A stretch of 64,000 nucleotides of DNA from Streptomyces sp. NBC_01571. GTDB taxonomy: Bacteria; Actinomycetota; Actinomycetes; Streptomycetales; Streptomycetaceae. Numbering within the stretch: position 1 is the first letter of the stretch; every line of letters begins with the position of its first letter. Under the pieces are notes generated by a model. That model was not told the origin of the DNA. It worked only from the letters and a program-made list of their open reading frames with translations, and did not search any database. Positions 9,035 to 17,922 of the stretch are shown piece after piece. Position numbers and translations under genes: made by a program. Location of the stretch: NCBI RefSeq assembly GCF_026339875.1, contig NZ_JAPEPZ010000001.1, positions 1,922,001 to 1,986,000 of the forward strand, written 5' to 3'.

Positions 9035-9178
9035 GACGCGGTTCTCCTGGTGGGTAGTGAAAGCAAAGGGGTGCAGGGCGCGCATGGTTCCTGTGGCGCG
9101 CGGGCCAGAAGCGCTGCGGCGAGGCGCCCTCGGGCGACCCCCTAGGCCACGCGCGCCCCGCCGTTTCGGTGTACGGGG

Positions 9179-9940
9179 TCAGTCGGTGAGGTCGACGGCG
9201 AGGTCCGCGCCTTCGTCGGGGCGCAGCAGCCCGGCGAGAGTGCCGAGCGCGGCGGACAGGACATCGTCGTCCAGGTCGACGGTCGCAAGCCCGCCCTCGT
9301 CCTCGTGCTTGTTCTCGTCTTCGTGCAGCTCCACGTCGTGGAGGCGGTAGTCGGCATGGCCCATGCCCAGCTTGGAGTCAGAGGCCGCGAAGACGGCATG
9401 CGTGTAGCGGGGGCCGTCGGTCGGCGTGAGCAAGCGGACCCGGCGGGCGATCGTGTCGCGCAGGGCGGCTTCCTCGGCCTCGGCGACGGTCTCCCGCAGC
9501 TCGGTCAGCATCACCGGGCCCACGGCGTCCAGGAGTGCCCGCAGGGCGGTCTTGCGGGCCCGTGCGCGGGCGTAGTCGGTGGCAACCTGGGCGCAGCACT
9601 GCGCGCGCCAGCACACGCAGCGGTGGCAGTCGAGACAGTTCTGGGCCCGGTCGCAGCCGCACCGGCAGTCGAAGGGGCGGCAGTGGGCACCGTGTTCCGT
9701 CTTCGGTGCGGCGGGGATGGCGGCCAGGGAGCGGGATATCTCGGTGAAGTCGCGGTTCTCGTCCACGAGATCTGCGGCCAGAACCTGGCCATCATCGCGG
9801 AGCTCCCCCGCAAGGTCATCGCAGGTCTGGCGGCGGACCACGAGGGCGTACGCCTCGACCTGCGCACCGACGAGCAGCGGCCCAGGACCCGGGACCTCCG
9901 GAGTGCCGCCGGGGGTGGGGGTTTTATCGGGTGAGGACAT
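9179..9940 (-). CDS. Cys-rich hypothetical protein, 253 aa
   Basis: The striking feature is a dense cysteine cluster near residues 90-120 (HCRPFDCRCGCD and CLDCHRCVCW), probably a zinc-binding module. Helices follow, then an acidic Asp/Glu stretch, and a C-terminal tail (LGTLAGLLRPDEGADLAVD) nearly identical to the tail of the broken gene downstream at 6873. ATG 9940 is chosen because coding character begins there, although its ribosome-binding site is weak. No family is recognised. Confidence 0.65.
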   Translation of the reverse strand: MSSPDKTPTPGGTPEVPGPGPLLVGAQVEAYALVVRRQTCDDLAGELRDDGQVLAADLVDENRDFTEISRSLAAIPAAPKTEHGAHCRPFDCRCGCDRAQNCLDCHRCVCWRAQCCAQVATDYARARARKTALRALLDAVGPVMLTELRETVAEAEEAALRDTIARRVRLLTPTDGPRYTHAVFAASDSKLGMGHADYRLHDVELHEDENKHEDEGGLATVDLDDDVLSAALGTLAGLLRPDEGADLAVDLTD

Positions 9941-10136
9941 GGTCTGTATCCGTTCGGGTAGTGACCCCGCGGGCAGGCCGGGCCCACCCACGGGGCGAGT
10001 GCGGGGGCCAGGGTCTGGCCGTTTACGGCGGGGTGGGTCAGGTCGATGACCTCTGGCCGTCCAGCGGGGCCGGTGTGGGCCGGGACAAGGCCGCCTGTAA
10101 CCCGTCCAGCCGCGCGTACAAGGTGCCTTCGGTCAC
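9941..10136 (-). pseudogene. Small frameshifted gene in the overlap-coupled series
   Basis: GTG 10136 overlaps the stop of the upstream gene (GTGA). The first 26 or so codons read MTEGTLYARLDGLQAALS and onward. After LDG a single missing base shifts the frame, and the coherent continuation is PEVIDLTHPA ... CPRGHYPNGYRPC. The original stop is no longer evident near the next start at 9940. Function unknown. Confidence 0.45.
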
Positions 10137-10765
10137 GACGAGCTGCTCCGGGTGGCGTTGGATGGCTGCACGCCCTTCAGCACGGCAAGTTCCCGCTGTA
10201 CCGCGGTCAACTTGGCCAGGTACTCGGCGGCCTGCATCTTCCAGTCCGCTGGCACGTCCGGCCGCGGAAGGACCCGGCCGGTCATGAAGCGGTCCCAGCC
10301 TTCCAGCGCGTACTCCAGGTCCCGGATACGAGCCCGCAGCCCGTCCGGGTCACGGTCCTGCCGTAGTTCGGCTACCTCGTCCTTGAGACGCCGTACGTCG
10401 CCGGCAGTGCGCAGCTTCTGGCGTTCCTTGCCCTTGTCGAAGCCGCGGCCAAAGGCGGCACGGCGTTCCTCGCGGGGGCACCCCTGGATCCACGGCGCCA
10501 GGTGCGCGGCCGCGTCCCAGTGTTCCTGGGCGCGTTCGGGGTCTTCCTGCTCGAGCTCGGCCAGGGGCCGGTAGTCGTACTGGCGGGCCAGCTGGTCGGC
10601 CAGGCGCTCCAGTTGGGACGGCAGGGTGATGTCGTCCTCGGTAGGATGGCCGGTGGCAGAGGCGATCCGGTCTGCCTTCTGCTGGAGGGACTCCGGGAGC
10701 CGCTCGGCGTTGACCGGGTCGTCCGGCAGGCTGTCCTGCAATTCCTGCCTCCTCTGTTCATCCAT
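10133..10765 (-). CDS. Hypothetical coiled-coil protein, 210 aa
   Basis: ATG 10765 follows GGAGGAG with 5-bp spacing. The protein is charged and helical, with a likely coiled coil in the C-terminal half (KDEVAELRQDRDPDGLRARI, then KMQAAEYLAKLTAVQRELAV) and a serine tail. No catalytic motif is seen. Its start overlaps the stop of the interrupted gene upstream by one base (TGATG), and its stop overlaps the next start, so it is an internal operon gene. Confidence 0.7.
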   Translation of the reverse strand: MDEQRRQELQDSLPDDPVNAERLPESLQQKADRIASATGHPTEDDITLPSQLERLADQLARQYDYRPLAELEQEDPERAQEHWDAAAHLAPWIQGCPREERRAAFGRGFDKGKERQKLRTAGDVRRLKDEVAELRQDRDPDGLRARIRDLEYALEGWDRFMTGRVLPRPDVPADWKMQAAEYLAKLTAVQRELAVLKGVQPSNATRSSSS

Positions 10766-11058
10766 CACGACTCCTCCACGCTGTCATTGATGCGTTCGAT
10801 GGAGAGACCGAGCAGTTGAGGGTTGATGGTGAAACTGCGGCCGTCCGAGGTGCGAACGGTGAAGCCCAGGCTGCGGTTGCCTGCGCTGGACCACTGCCAG
10901 GCGTCGACGACTTCGGCTCCGAAAGGTGACGCGGACCTTGGTGCTCTTGCGGGGGAGCGCGCGGGTCCTGGCCTCTTCGTCGCTGAGCGCGTGCAGGGGG
11001 CGCCGCTTCGGAGCGTGCAACGGTGACCTGGGTGGGGCGCAGACTCGGCACAGGAGTC
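10765..11058 (-). pseudogene. 3' part of a gene split by the IS5-family element
   Basis: The coherent C-terminus reads KSTKVRVTFGAEVVDAWQWS, then GFTVRTSDGRSFTINPQLLG, ending at 10765. At least two single-base shifts are needed (one in a TTT run near 10925). Upstream it reaches the IS end at 11062. Its 5' start is a GTG at 17919 on the other side of the insertion: joining the sides through one TTA copy gives a continuous start reading VQDPACRCKTPVPSLRPTQV. The original protein was about 100 aa with a small N-terminal Cys motif. Function unknown. Confidence 0.55.
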
Positions 11059-11140
11059 TTAGAGGGCTTCTCGAAACCGAGTGTGGAGCTGGGGGTTCCG
11101 TACGGGTGTGCTGTTCAGGTGATTGTGGCCGCGTGGGGGC

Positions 11141-11985
11141 ATGAAGGCAGGGCCTCTCGGTAGCACAGAGGGTGTCTACGCCACTGCTCACCGGGAGGCC
11201 CTGTTGCCGCAGTTGTATCGGTCTGCTGTGAAAGAGTCCATTCCGGACACACGGACGTGCGACTGCTTCGCCCACACGTACGGGAACGCGGCGGACAATG
11301 CGTCCGGCGGGCACTGCTATCCGACCGACATGAGGGACGCGGAGTGGGCCGCGGTCCGCGAAATGGTTCCGGTGCCGGCGTGGAGCGAGGGGCGGGGCGG
11401 CCGGCCGGAGGAGTACTGCCACCGGGACATACTCGACGCGATCAGGTATGTGGTGGACAACGGCGTGAAGTGGCCTGCGCTGCCTGTGGATTACCCGCCG
11501 TGGAAGGCGGTGCATCGGTTCTTCACCCGCTGGCGGAAGCAGGGGCTGATCGGCGAGTTCCACGACCGGCTCCGTGCCGCGACCCGTGAAGCGCAGGGCC
11601 GGGATGCGGAGCCGACGGCGGGGGTGATCGACTCGCAGTCCGCGAAGGGCACGTCGACGGTCGAGGCCGCGACCAGCGGCTATGACGGCGGGAAGAAAAT
11701 CAAGGGCCGTAAGCGGCACATCGTGGTGGACACCCTCGGCCTGATCCTGGCGGCCATGGTCACCCCCGCCTCGACAGGGGACCGGGACGCCGCCCAGGAC
11801 CTCCTGGCCCGGGCAGCCAGGCAGCATCACCGGCTTCGGCGCGTGTGGGCGGACAGCGGATACACCGGCATGCTGGTGGGCTGGTGCGCGACTGCTTTGA
11901 ACCTGATGCTGACCGTCATCCGCCGCAGCGACGACCGGAAAGGCTTCGTCGTGCTGCCCAAACGGTGGATCGTCGAGCGGACCTT
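11141..11985 (+). pseudogene. IS5-family transposase, 5' exon
   Basis: This encodes the N-terminal and catalytic parts of an IS5/IS1031-type DDE transposase: CYPTDMRDAEW, PEEYCHRDILDAIRY, GVIDSQSAKG with the first Asp, GRKRHIVVDTLG, VWADSGYTG with the second Asp, and KRWIVERT with the Glu. Reading stops being transposase at 11985, where the group II intron begins. The 3' exon is at 17186-17363. Excising 11986-17185 gives an uninterrupted frame through ERTFAWLTRSRRLARDYE, the normal family sequence. The start is uncertain: ATG 11141 is the first in-frame ATG and a TTG lies at 11123. Confidence 0.85.
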
Positions 11986-12484
11986 GTGCGCCACGAGGCG
12001 CTCTGTTTGTATCCCCGGCTCAGCCGGGAGGAACTCGGAAGGAGGTTCCTGGGCCGGATGACTTACCTGGATCCGAAAAGTGAAGGGGACAACAGCATGT
12101 CAGAAAACCAGTGACCGGGCTCAGTTGTCAGAGACGGTGTGCTGGGCGGCCCGCGCGATATGGCGAAGACTGGATTGTTTGAAGCCCAATCTCCAGAAGA
12201 TGCAAGTTCCCATCCGCCGGAAAGACGACTGAAACCGGCGCCGTGCTCTGCCCTGGATTCGAAGGTTGTCTGGGGCACTTCCGGAGCTCGGAGCGATGTC
12301 CAACGAGGACATCCAAGGAGATGAGTGGGACGCCTAAGTCGCGCTAGAACGTACAGACAGAGACGAACGTGGGATCGCCTACGGGACGCGAGTCCTATGG
12401 CGACGGAGGCCCCGTAGTAGTCGCCGGAGTCACGACCGGCCAGGGAGGGCGGGAAAGCCGTCCACATCGGGCGAAGGGGGCCAG

Positions 12485-14035
12485 GTGACTCGGACACCAC
12501 AGAATCGTGAGGTATGCGAAATGCAGAGCGCCAAAACGGTGCTGGGTGTCCTGCGTGAACGCGGCAGACGTGGTCTGCCGTGCAAGGAGCTGTATCGGCA
12601 ACTGTTCAATCCGCAGTTGTATCTGCTGGCCTACGGGCGGATCTACGCCAATCACGGCGCGATGACGCCCGGGGTCACACCGGAAACCGTGGATGGCATG
12701 TCCCAGCGGAAGATCGACCGGATCATCGAGGTGATGCGCCACGAGCGCTACCGCTTCCGTCCGGTCCGGCGTGTCCATATCCCGAAGAAAAACGGGAAGA
12801 CGCGTCCGTTGGGGCTGCCGACCTGGTCGGATAAGCTCGTCGGGGAAGTGATCCGCCTGTTGTTAGAGGCGTTTTACGAGCCGATATTCTCCGACCGCTC
12901 CCATGGATTTCGTCCGCGCCGTGGCTGCCACACCGCATTGCGGGAGGTGGACCACACCTGGACCGGGACGTCCTGGTTCATCGAAGGGGACATCGCCGAC
13001 TGCTTCGGCAGCCTGGACCACCAGGTCCTGTTGTCGATCCTCGGCGAAAAGATCCATGACCAGCGGTTTCTGCGGCTGGTGCGCAACATGCTCAAGGCCG
13101 GATACCTGGAGGACTGGAAGTGGGGTGCCACGCTCTCCGGAGCGCCGCAAGGCGGAGTGGCCTCCCCGGTCCTGTCCAACATCTACCTGCACAAGCTGGA
13201 CGAGTTCGTCGAGACAGTCCTTGTTCCGGAGTACACCCGAGGGAAGCGCCGGGCCCGAAACCCGGCCTATCTGGAGTTGCAGAATCTGCTGGCGAAAGCC
13301 CGCCGACGCGGCGACCGGGTCCAGGCCCGTGCACTGCGTCAGCGGATGGTCAGCCTGCCGAGTGCGGATCCGAACGATCCGGAATATCGCAGGCTGCGCT
13401 ACATACGCTATGCGGACGATCATCTCCTTGGTTTCACCGGACCGAAAGCCGAGGCCGAGCAGATCAAGCAGTGCCTGGCCCAGTTCCTGCGTGACGAACT
13501 CAGGCTGGAACTGTCCCAGGGAAAGACGCTGATCACTCATGCCCGCACCGGGGCAGCAAGGTTTCTCGGCTATGAGATCACGACCCAGCACAACGACACG
13601 AAGAAGACAGGACGTTACCGTCGGGTCAACGGCCAGATCGCTCTCCGTGTCCCACGGGACGTGATCAAAGCCAAGTGTGCCCCCTATCTTGACCGCGGAG
13701 AACCCGCGAAGAGGACGGCCCTGATCAACAGCACCGATCACGCGATCGTGGCGACCTTCGGGACCGTCTACCGGGGCACTGTCCAGTACTACCTGCTCGC
13801 CGGAGATGTCTTCCGGCTGCACCGGCTGCAATGGGCCATGGAAACCTCGATGCTCAAGACCCTCGCAGCCAAGCACCGCTCATCAGTGTCGAAGATGGCC
13901 GCCAAGCACAAGACCAGAATCGACACCCCCAACGGGCCCCGAATCTGCTTCGAGGCCCGAATCGAGCGGAAGAACAGGAAACCGCTGGTGGCACGGTTCG
14001 GTGGAATTCCTCTCCAACGGCAGCGAGCGGCAGAA
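12485..14035 (+). pseudogene. ltrA: Group II intron reverse transcriptase/maturase, N-terminal part
   Basis: The intron-encoded protein should splice its own intron and drive target-primed insertion. RT motifs are clear: IPKKNGKTRPLGLPTWSDKL, GDIADCFGSLDH (D169), SGAPQGGVASPVLSNIYL, and the catalytic YADD at residues 309-312. The X/maturase domain follows. At codon 517 an ISAs1-family element interrupts the gene. The remainder, with an HNH domain, is at 16810-17076 in the same frame once the insertion and its 9-bp duplication are removed (605 aa in total). GTG 12485 has an AAGGGGG ribosome-binding site; an ATG at 12521 is an alternative. Confidence 0.85.
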
Positions 14036-14150
14036 CAGGGCTTGATCAAGTTCCGTAGGTGTCTGGTTCGGTTGTGATGCCCAGGATGTGGAGTGCTCGT
14101 TCGGGTTCGTTTCGAATCGCTCGGGTGGTTTTGGCGATGTTGTCGGATCC

Positions 14151-15528
14151 CAGGGCTTGATCAAGTTCCGTAGGTGTCTGGTTCGGTTGTGATGCCCAGG
14201 ATGTGGAGTGCTCGTTCGGGTTCGTTTCGAATCGCTCGGGTGGTTTTGGCGATGTTGTCGGATCCGAGGGTCTTCAGGACGCCGATGGCGAGGTTGCGGA
14301 GGGTTGCCATGGCGCGGGGTGCGGTGCCGGTGTGGACGGTGGAGGCGTCTTCGGCGAAGGTGACGTCCCTGATGTGGTGTGAGGAGTTCTCGATCCCCCA
14401 GTGCCCGCGGATCGCGGTGGCAAGGCCGGCGGGGCCGGTCTGGTGGGCGTCGAGGCTGGTGACGGCGTAGAGGCTCTCCCGGGTCTCGCGCTGGCCGGTT
14501 TGCTTGCGGCGGCGGTGGACACGGATGGCCAGGCGGCCGTGGGGGAAGGAGATCCCGCCGAGTTCGTCCGGGACGGCGCAGGTCTTGATCGAGCGGGACT
14601 CGCGCCTGCCGTGCCCGGTGGTGGAGGCGGTGTGCTGGACGGGAATATCGCGCCACGGCAGGTCCGCGAGCTGGCTGTGGGCGGTCGGCTGGTTGGTCTT
14701 GATCACGGCGATGTAGTGGGCCTTCTTCGTCTCGACCAGCCAGGAGACGTTCGCCTTGACCGAGTGCAGCGCGTCGAAGGTGACGACGGTGCCGGCCAGG
14801 TCCAGCGGTGCCAGGAGCGGTTGGAAATGTGTGGTTTCGTTCGTCTTCGCGCCCACTTCCACCTGCGCGAGGGTGACGACCGGGGCGTGGGTGACCGCGG
14901 AGAGCAGATGCCGGCGCTTCGCGGTCAGACGGGCTGATCCCTTGAGTGTCTTGCCGTCGACAGCGATCACACACGGCCGCCCGGACGCCGAGGGCGATGG
15001 CCTGTGGGCCGGCTCGGTGGCGACGCGGTGCCGGTCGGCGAGGTAGGCGCCCACCGCCCGGTCCAGGGCGTCACCGTCAACGGTCCCCAGCACCCGGCCG
15101 ATCGTGGCCGGTGACGGAGTGCGTCGCCAGCCGAGCAGGTGACGCCGGATCCCGATCACTACCAGGAGTGCGTTCGAGGCGCGCTGGCCCCACTCGGCGA
15201 GTTCCTCGATGCTCCTCGCTCCCGACACGGCCGCACAGGCGCACACCAGCAAGATCGCGGTCAGTGAGTACCAACGGCCCCGCCGCGAGCGCGGATCGGG
15301 CACCGCATCGAGGTAGGAACGCAGATCGGCGACCTGACCGGCGTCCAGCGGACCCAGCCTCATCAGCACGGCAGGGACCGGAGAAGATATTGCAGCAGGC
15401 ACGGGCCACCTCGTGATCATCGGGCGTAGGAACCACAATGATCACGAAACCCGTGCCTGCCCTGCTATCCACCCCAACCGACGACAGCCCGGCCAACCCT
15501 CACCACCCCGGAACTTGCAGCCGCCCTG
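14151..15528 (-). mobile_element. Inner ISAs1-family copy, complete
   Basis: A complete 1,378-bp element flanked by the 9-bp duplication GTCGGATCC (14142-14150 and 15529-15537). It has inserted into an older copy of itself in the same orientation. By eye it differs from the outer copy by one base (t/g in the sequences near 15385 and 16665), so the second jump was recent. Confidence 0.9.
14161..15420 (-). CDS. ISAs1-family transposase (inner copy)
   Basis: A 419-aa DDE transposase of the ISAs1/H-repeat type. The N-terminal associated domain reads [20 protein letters not shown], followed by [15 protein letters not shown] with the first Asp, VVTFDALHS with the second Asp, and [20 protein letters not shown] with the Glu. 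The protein is intact. ATG 15420 is taken as start; a TTG at 15438 and later ATGs are possible. Confidence 0.88.
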   Translation of the reverse strand: MITRWPVPAAISSPVPAVLMRLGPLDAGQVADLRSYLDAVPDPRSRRGRWYSLTAILLVCACAAVSGARSIEELAEWGQRASNALLVVIGIRRHLLGWRRTPSPATIGRVLGTVDGDALDRAVGAYLADRHRVATEPAHRPSPSASGRPCVIAVDGKTLKGSARLTAKRRHLLSAVTHAPVVTLAQVEVGAKTNETTHFQPLLAPLDLAGTVVTFDALHSVKANVSWLVETKKAHYIAVIKTNQPTAHSQLADLPWRDIPVQHTASTTGHGRRESRSIKTCAVPDELGGISFPHGRLAIRVHRRRKQTGQRETRESLYAVTSLDAHQTGPAGLATAIRGHWGIENSSHHIRDVTFAEDASTVHTGTAPRAMATLRNLAIGVLKTLGSDNIAKTTRAIRNEPERALHILGITTEPDTYGT

Positions 15529-16692
15529 GTCGGATCCGAGGGTCTTCAGGACGCCGATGGCGAGGTTGCGGAGGGTTGCCATGGCGCGGGGTGCGGTGCC
15601 GGTGTGGACGGTGGAGGCGTCTTCGGCGAAGGTGACGTCCCTGATGTGGTGTGAGGAGTTCTCGATCCCCCAGTGCCCGCGGATCGCGGTGGCAAGGCCG
15701 GCGGGGCCGGTCTGGTGGGCGTCGAGGCTGGTGACGGCGTAGAGGCTCTCCCGGGTCTCGCGCTGGCCGGTTTGCTTGCGGCGGCGGTGGACACGGATGG
15801 CCAGGCGGCCGTGGGGGAAGGAGATCCCGCCGAGTTCGTCCGGGACGGCGCAGGTCTTGATCGAGCGGGACTCGCGCCTGCCGTGCCCGGTGGTGGAGGC
15901 GGTGTGCTGGACGGGAATATCGCGCCACGGCAGGTCCGCGAGCTGGCTGTGGGCGGTCGGCTGGTTGGTCTTGATCACGGCGATGTAGTGGGCCTTCTTC
16001 GTCTCGACCAGCCAGGAGACGTTCGCCTTGACCGAGTGCAGCGCGTCGAAGGTGACGACGGTGCCGGCCAGGTCCAGCGGTGCCAGGAGCGGTTGGAAAT
16101 GTGTGGTTTCGTTCGTCTTCGCGCCCACTTCCACCTGCGCGAGGGTGACGACCGGGGCGTGGGTGACCGCGGAGAGCAGATGCCGGCGCTTCGCGGTCAG
16201 ACGGGCTGATCCCTTGAGTGTCTTGCCGTCGACAGCGATCACACACGGCCGCCCGGACGCCGAGGGCGATGGCCTGTGGGCCGGCTCGGTGGCGACGCGG
16301 TGCCGGTCGGCGAGGTAGGCGCCCACCGCCCGGTCCAGGGCGTCACCGTCAACGGTCCCCAGCACCCGGCCGATCGTGGCCGGTGACGGAGTGCGTCGCC
16401 AGCCGAGCAGGTGACGCCGGATCCCGATCACTACCAGGAGTGCGTTCGAGGCGCGCTGGCCCCACTCGGCGAGTTCCTCGATGCTCCTCGCTCCCGACAC
16501 GGCCGCACAGGCGCACACCAGCAAGATCGCGGTCAGTGAGTACCAACGGCCCCGCCGCGAGCGCGGATCGGGCACCGCATCGAGGTAGGAACGCAGATCG
16601 GCGACCTGACCGGCGTCCAGCGGACCCAGCCTCATCAGCACGGCAGGGACCGGAGAAGATATGGCAGCAGGCACGGGCCACCTCGTGATCAT
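15442..16692 (-). pseudogene. ISAs1-family transposase (outer copy), C-terminus replaced
   Basis: Identical in protein sequence to the inner copy up to KTLGSD, where the inner copy has inserted. The last residues are now read from the inner element's end and adjoining DNA, giving a foreign tail of about 30 residues. The displaced true C-terminal codons lie at 14046-14150. The DDE residues are upstream of the break and the Glu motif survives, so activity is uncertain. Confidence 0.8.
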
Positions 16693-16809
16693 CGGGCGTA
16701 GGAACCACAATGATCACGAAACCCGTGCCTGCCCTGCTATCCACCCCAACCGACGACAGCCCGGCCAACCCTCACCACCCCGGAACTTGCAGCCGCCCTG
16801 GCGGCAGAA

Positions 16810-17076
16810 CTCGCCGATCGCGAGCCGGTTCGGGTGGACTATCCGCAGAAGGAACTCATCGCGAGACTCCTGGCGGACACCTGCGAGATCTGCGGAAGCA
16901 AGGGCAACGTACAAGTGCACCACGTCCGCGCTCTCGCCGACCTCGCACATGCCGGATGGCAGCCTTCCGACTGGGCGCGCGTCATGCTTCACCGGCGACG
17001 CAAAACCGTCGTGGCCTGCGACACCTGCCACGACCGTATCCACTCAGAACGGCCAGCCAGACCACTCACGCAGTAG
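16810..17076 (+). pseudogene. C-terminal HNH part of the intron reverse transcriptase
   Basis: This continues the 12485-14035 frame after excision of the ISAs1 copies. It reads VDYPQKELIARLLADTCEIC and on, with a Cys-x2-Cys, the HNH core VHHVRALADL and a second CDTC pair. This is the zinc-bound HNH endonuclease domain usual at the end of group II intron proteins, which nicks the bottom strand for priming. The stop at 17076 precedes intron domain V by 8 bp. Confidence 0.85.
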
Positions 17077-17084
17077 TCACTGGA

Positions 17085-17119
17085 GAGCCGGATGACCGGG
17101 AAACCGTCATGTCCGGTTC
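17085..17119 (+). ncRNA. Group II intron domain V
   Basis: A 35-nt hairpin opening with GAGCCGGA and closing with TCCGGTTC, with a GAAA tetraloop and the catalytic AGC triad. This is the most conserved part of group II introns and fixes intron identity and strand. Confidence 0.9.
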
Positions 17120-17185
17120 GGCGGGAGGCCGCGCGGAACAGGACTCGCCCTCACGGCGAGCACCTCACCGCGCGGCCGACCCAAC

Positions 17186-17363
17186 CGCCTGGCTCACCCG
17201 TTCCCGGCGTCTCGCCCGCGACTACGAACGGCTGCCCGCGTCGTCGGAGGCGATGATCCTGTGGTCAATGACCATGGTCATGACCCGCCGTCTCGGCCGT
17301 CGCCGCAGACGAACCGGCCCGGTGCCGGCTCGTGCGCCCATCCCCGCGCAACGAGCCGCTTGA
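17186..17363 (+). pseudogene. IS5-family transposase, 3' exon
   Basis: The first base completes the codon split by the intron. The sequence continues AWLTRSRRLARDYERLPASS and ends at 17363, completing a 340-aa transposase if ATG 11141 is the start. Its last about 85 bp overlap the convergent passenger gene on the other strand. Confidence 0.85.
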
Positions 17364-17781
17364 GCTTGCACCGCACACCCTCGGTCTTCGCCGGAACCAC
17401 CTCCAGCCCCAACAAGGCAGTGATCTCACGGCAGTTCAGTGGCTGACCGCCAGTGGCACGGCGATCGGCCAGCAGGTCCATGACCTGCTGATACTCCGGC
17501 GCCAGTACCTCGGCCGACAGTCCCTCCCGCCAGGGAGGAACAACCGACCCGGGCCTCGCCGCCGTCGGCGCCGTGGCTTCGTTCCCGCCCGGCGTCCTCC
17601 CTACCTCGCCCTCCTGGCCTGCGGATTCACCCAGGTCGTCCCACACCTCGCCGACCCGCCTACGGGCGACCAACCACTCGTCCCACTCCGACTGCGCCGC
17701 CTCCAGCTCGGCCTGCAACTCCTCCACCCGCTTCCGGGCCGCCCGCTCCCGCTCCTCCAGCCGCCCCAGCACCGACGCCAT
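17278..17781 (-). CDS. IS5-element passenger: coiled coil plus winged-helix-like protein
   Basis: A 167-aa protein encoded convergently to the transposase within the IS5-family ends. ATG 17781 follows a GGAGG ribosome-binding site. Residues 1-55 form a coiled coil (LGRLEERERAARKRVEEL). A disordered Pro/Ala linker follows, and the C-terminal 65 residues look like a winged helix (YQQVMDLLADRR, then CREITALLGLEV and KLKRLVARGW). Similar proteins accompany some streptomycete IS elements. A regulatory or DNA-bridging role in transposition is inferred. Its 3' end overlaps the transposase end antisense. Confidence 0.7.
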   Translation of the reverse strand: MASVLGRLEERERAARKRVEELQAELEAAQSEWDEWLVARRRVGEVWDDLGESAGQEGEVGRTPGGNEATAPTAARPGSVVPPWREGLSAEVLAPEYQQVMDLLADRRATGGQPLNCREITALLGLEVVPAKTEGVRCKLKRLVARGWAHEPAPGRFVCGDGRDGGS

Positions 17782-17896
17782 CACGCACCTCCAGCACGCC
17801 ACCTCAACGGACGCACCGGACCTACCTCACCCACCGCCGGACTATGCCTGACCAGCACAAACCAAGCCCCACACTCGGTTTCGAGAAGCCCTCTTA

Positions 17897-17919
17897 CAGC
17901 GGCAGGCGGGGTCCTGCAC
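17897..17919 (-). pseudogene. 5' start of the gene split by the IS5-family element
   Basis: GTG 17919 begins three bases after the upstream 21-aa gene and reads VQDPACRC before the IS. With one TTA copy it is in frame with the coding sequence at 11058 and below. See the 3' part at 10765-11058. Confidence 0.45.
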
Positions 17920-17922
17920 CTT

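Larger units (their letters stand above)
14036..16800 (-). mobile_element. Outer ISAs1-family copy, interrupted by an identical copy
   Basis: The ends CAGGGC...CAAGTTCCG (left from 14036; complement ending at 16800) are flanked by the 9-bp duplication GCGGCAGAA (14027-14035 and 16801-16809), fitting the 8-10 bp of ISAs1 relatives. It sits inside the intron reverse transcriptase gene. After removing the inner copy and its duplication it is 1,378 bp, exactly the inner copy's length. Confidence 0.9.
11986..17185 (+). mobile_element. Group II intron inside the IS5 transposase gene
   Basis: The 5' end GTGCG matches the group II consensus. The 3' side has a canonical domain V (17085-17119, starting GAGCCG with an AGC triad and a GAAA loop), then a long domain VI stem (GGCCGCGCGG pairing with CCGCGCGGCC) and an AC end. 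The boundaries are set precisely because splicing restores the transposase frame. IBS1 GACCTT (11980-11985) can pair with a candidate EBS1 AAGGTT (12262-12267). The intron contains a reverse transcriptase gene and is itself interrupted at 14036. Its original length is about 2,426 nt. Confidence 0.85.
11062..17893 (+). mobile_element. IS5-family element, enlarged by nested insertions
   Basis: The ends share GAGGGCTTCTCGAAACCGAG (left from 11062; complement ending at 17893), flanked by TTA target copies (11059-11061 and 17894-17896), as expected for IS5 relatives that duplicate 3 bp. The element holds a transposase gene split by a group II intron and a convergent passenger gene. Without the intron it would be about 1.63 kb. 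It interrupts a small gene of the minus-strand operon. Confidence 0.85.

Noticed and set aside
11123..12061. 312-codon complete IS5 transposase
   Set aside because: The last about 25 codons come from the group II intron; the genuine C-terminus is at 17186-17363.
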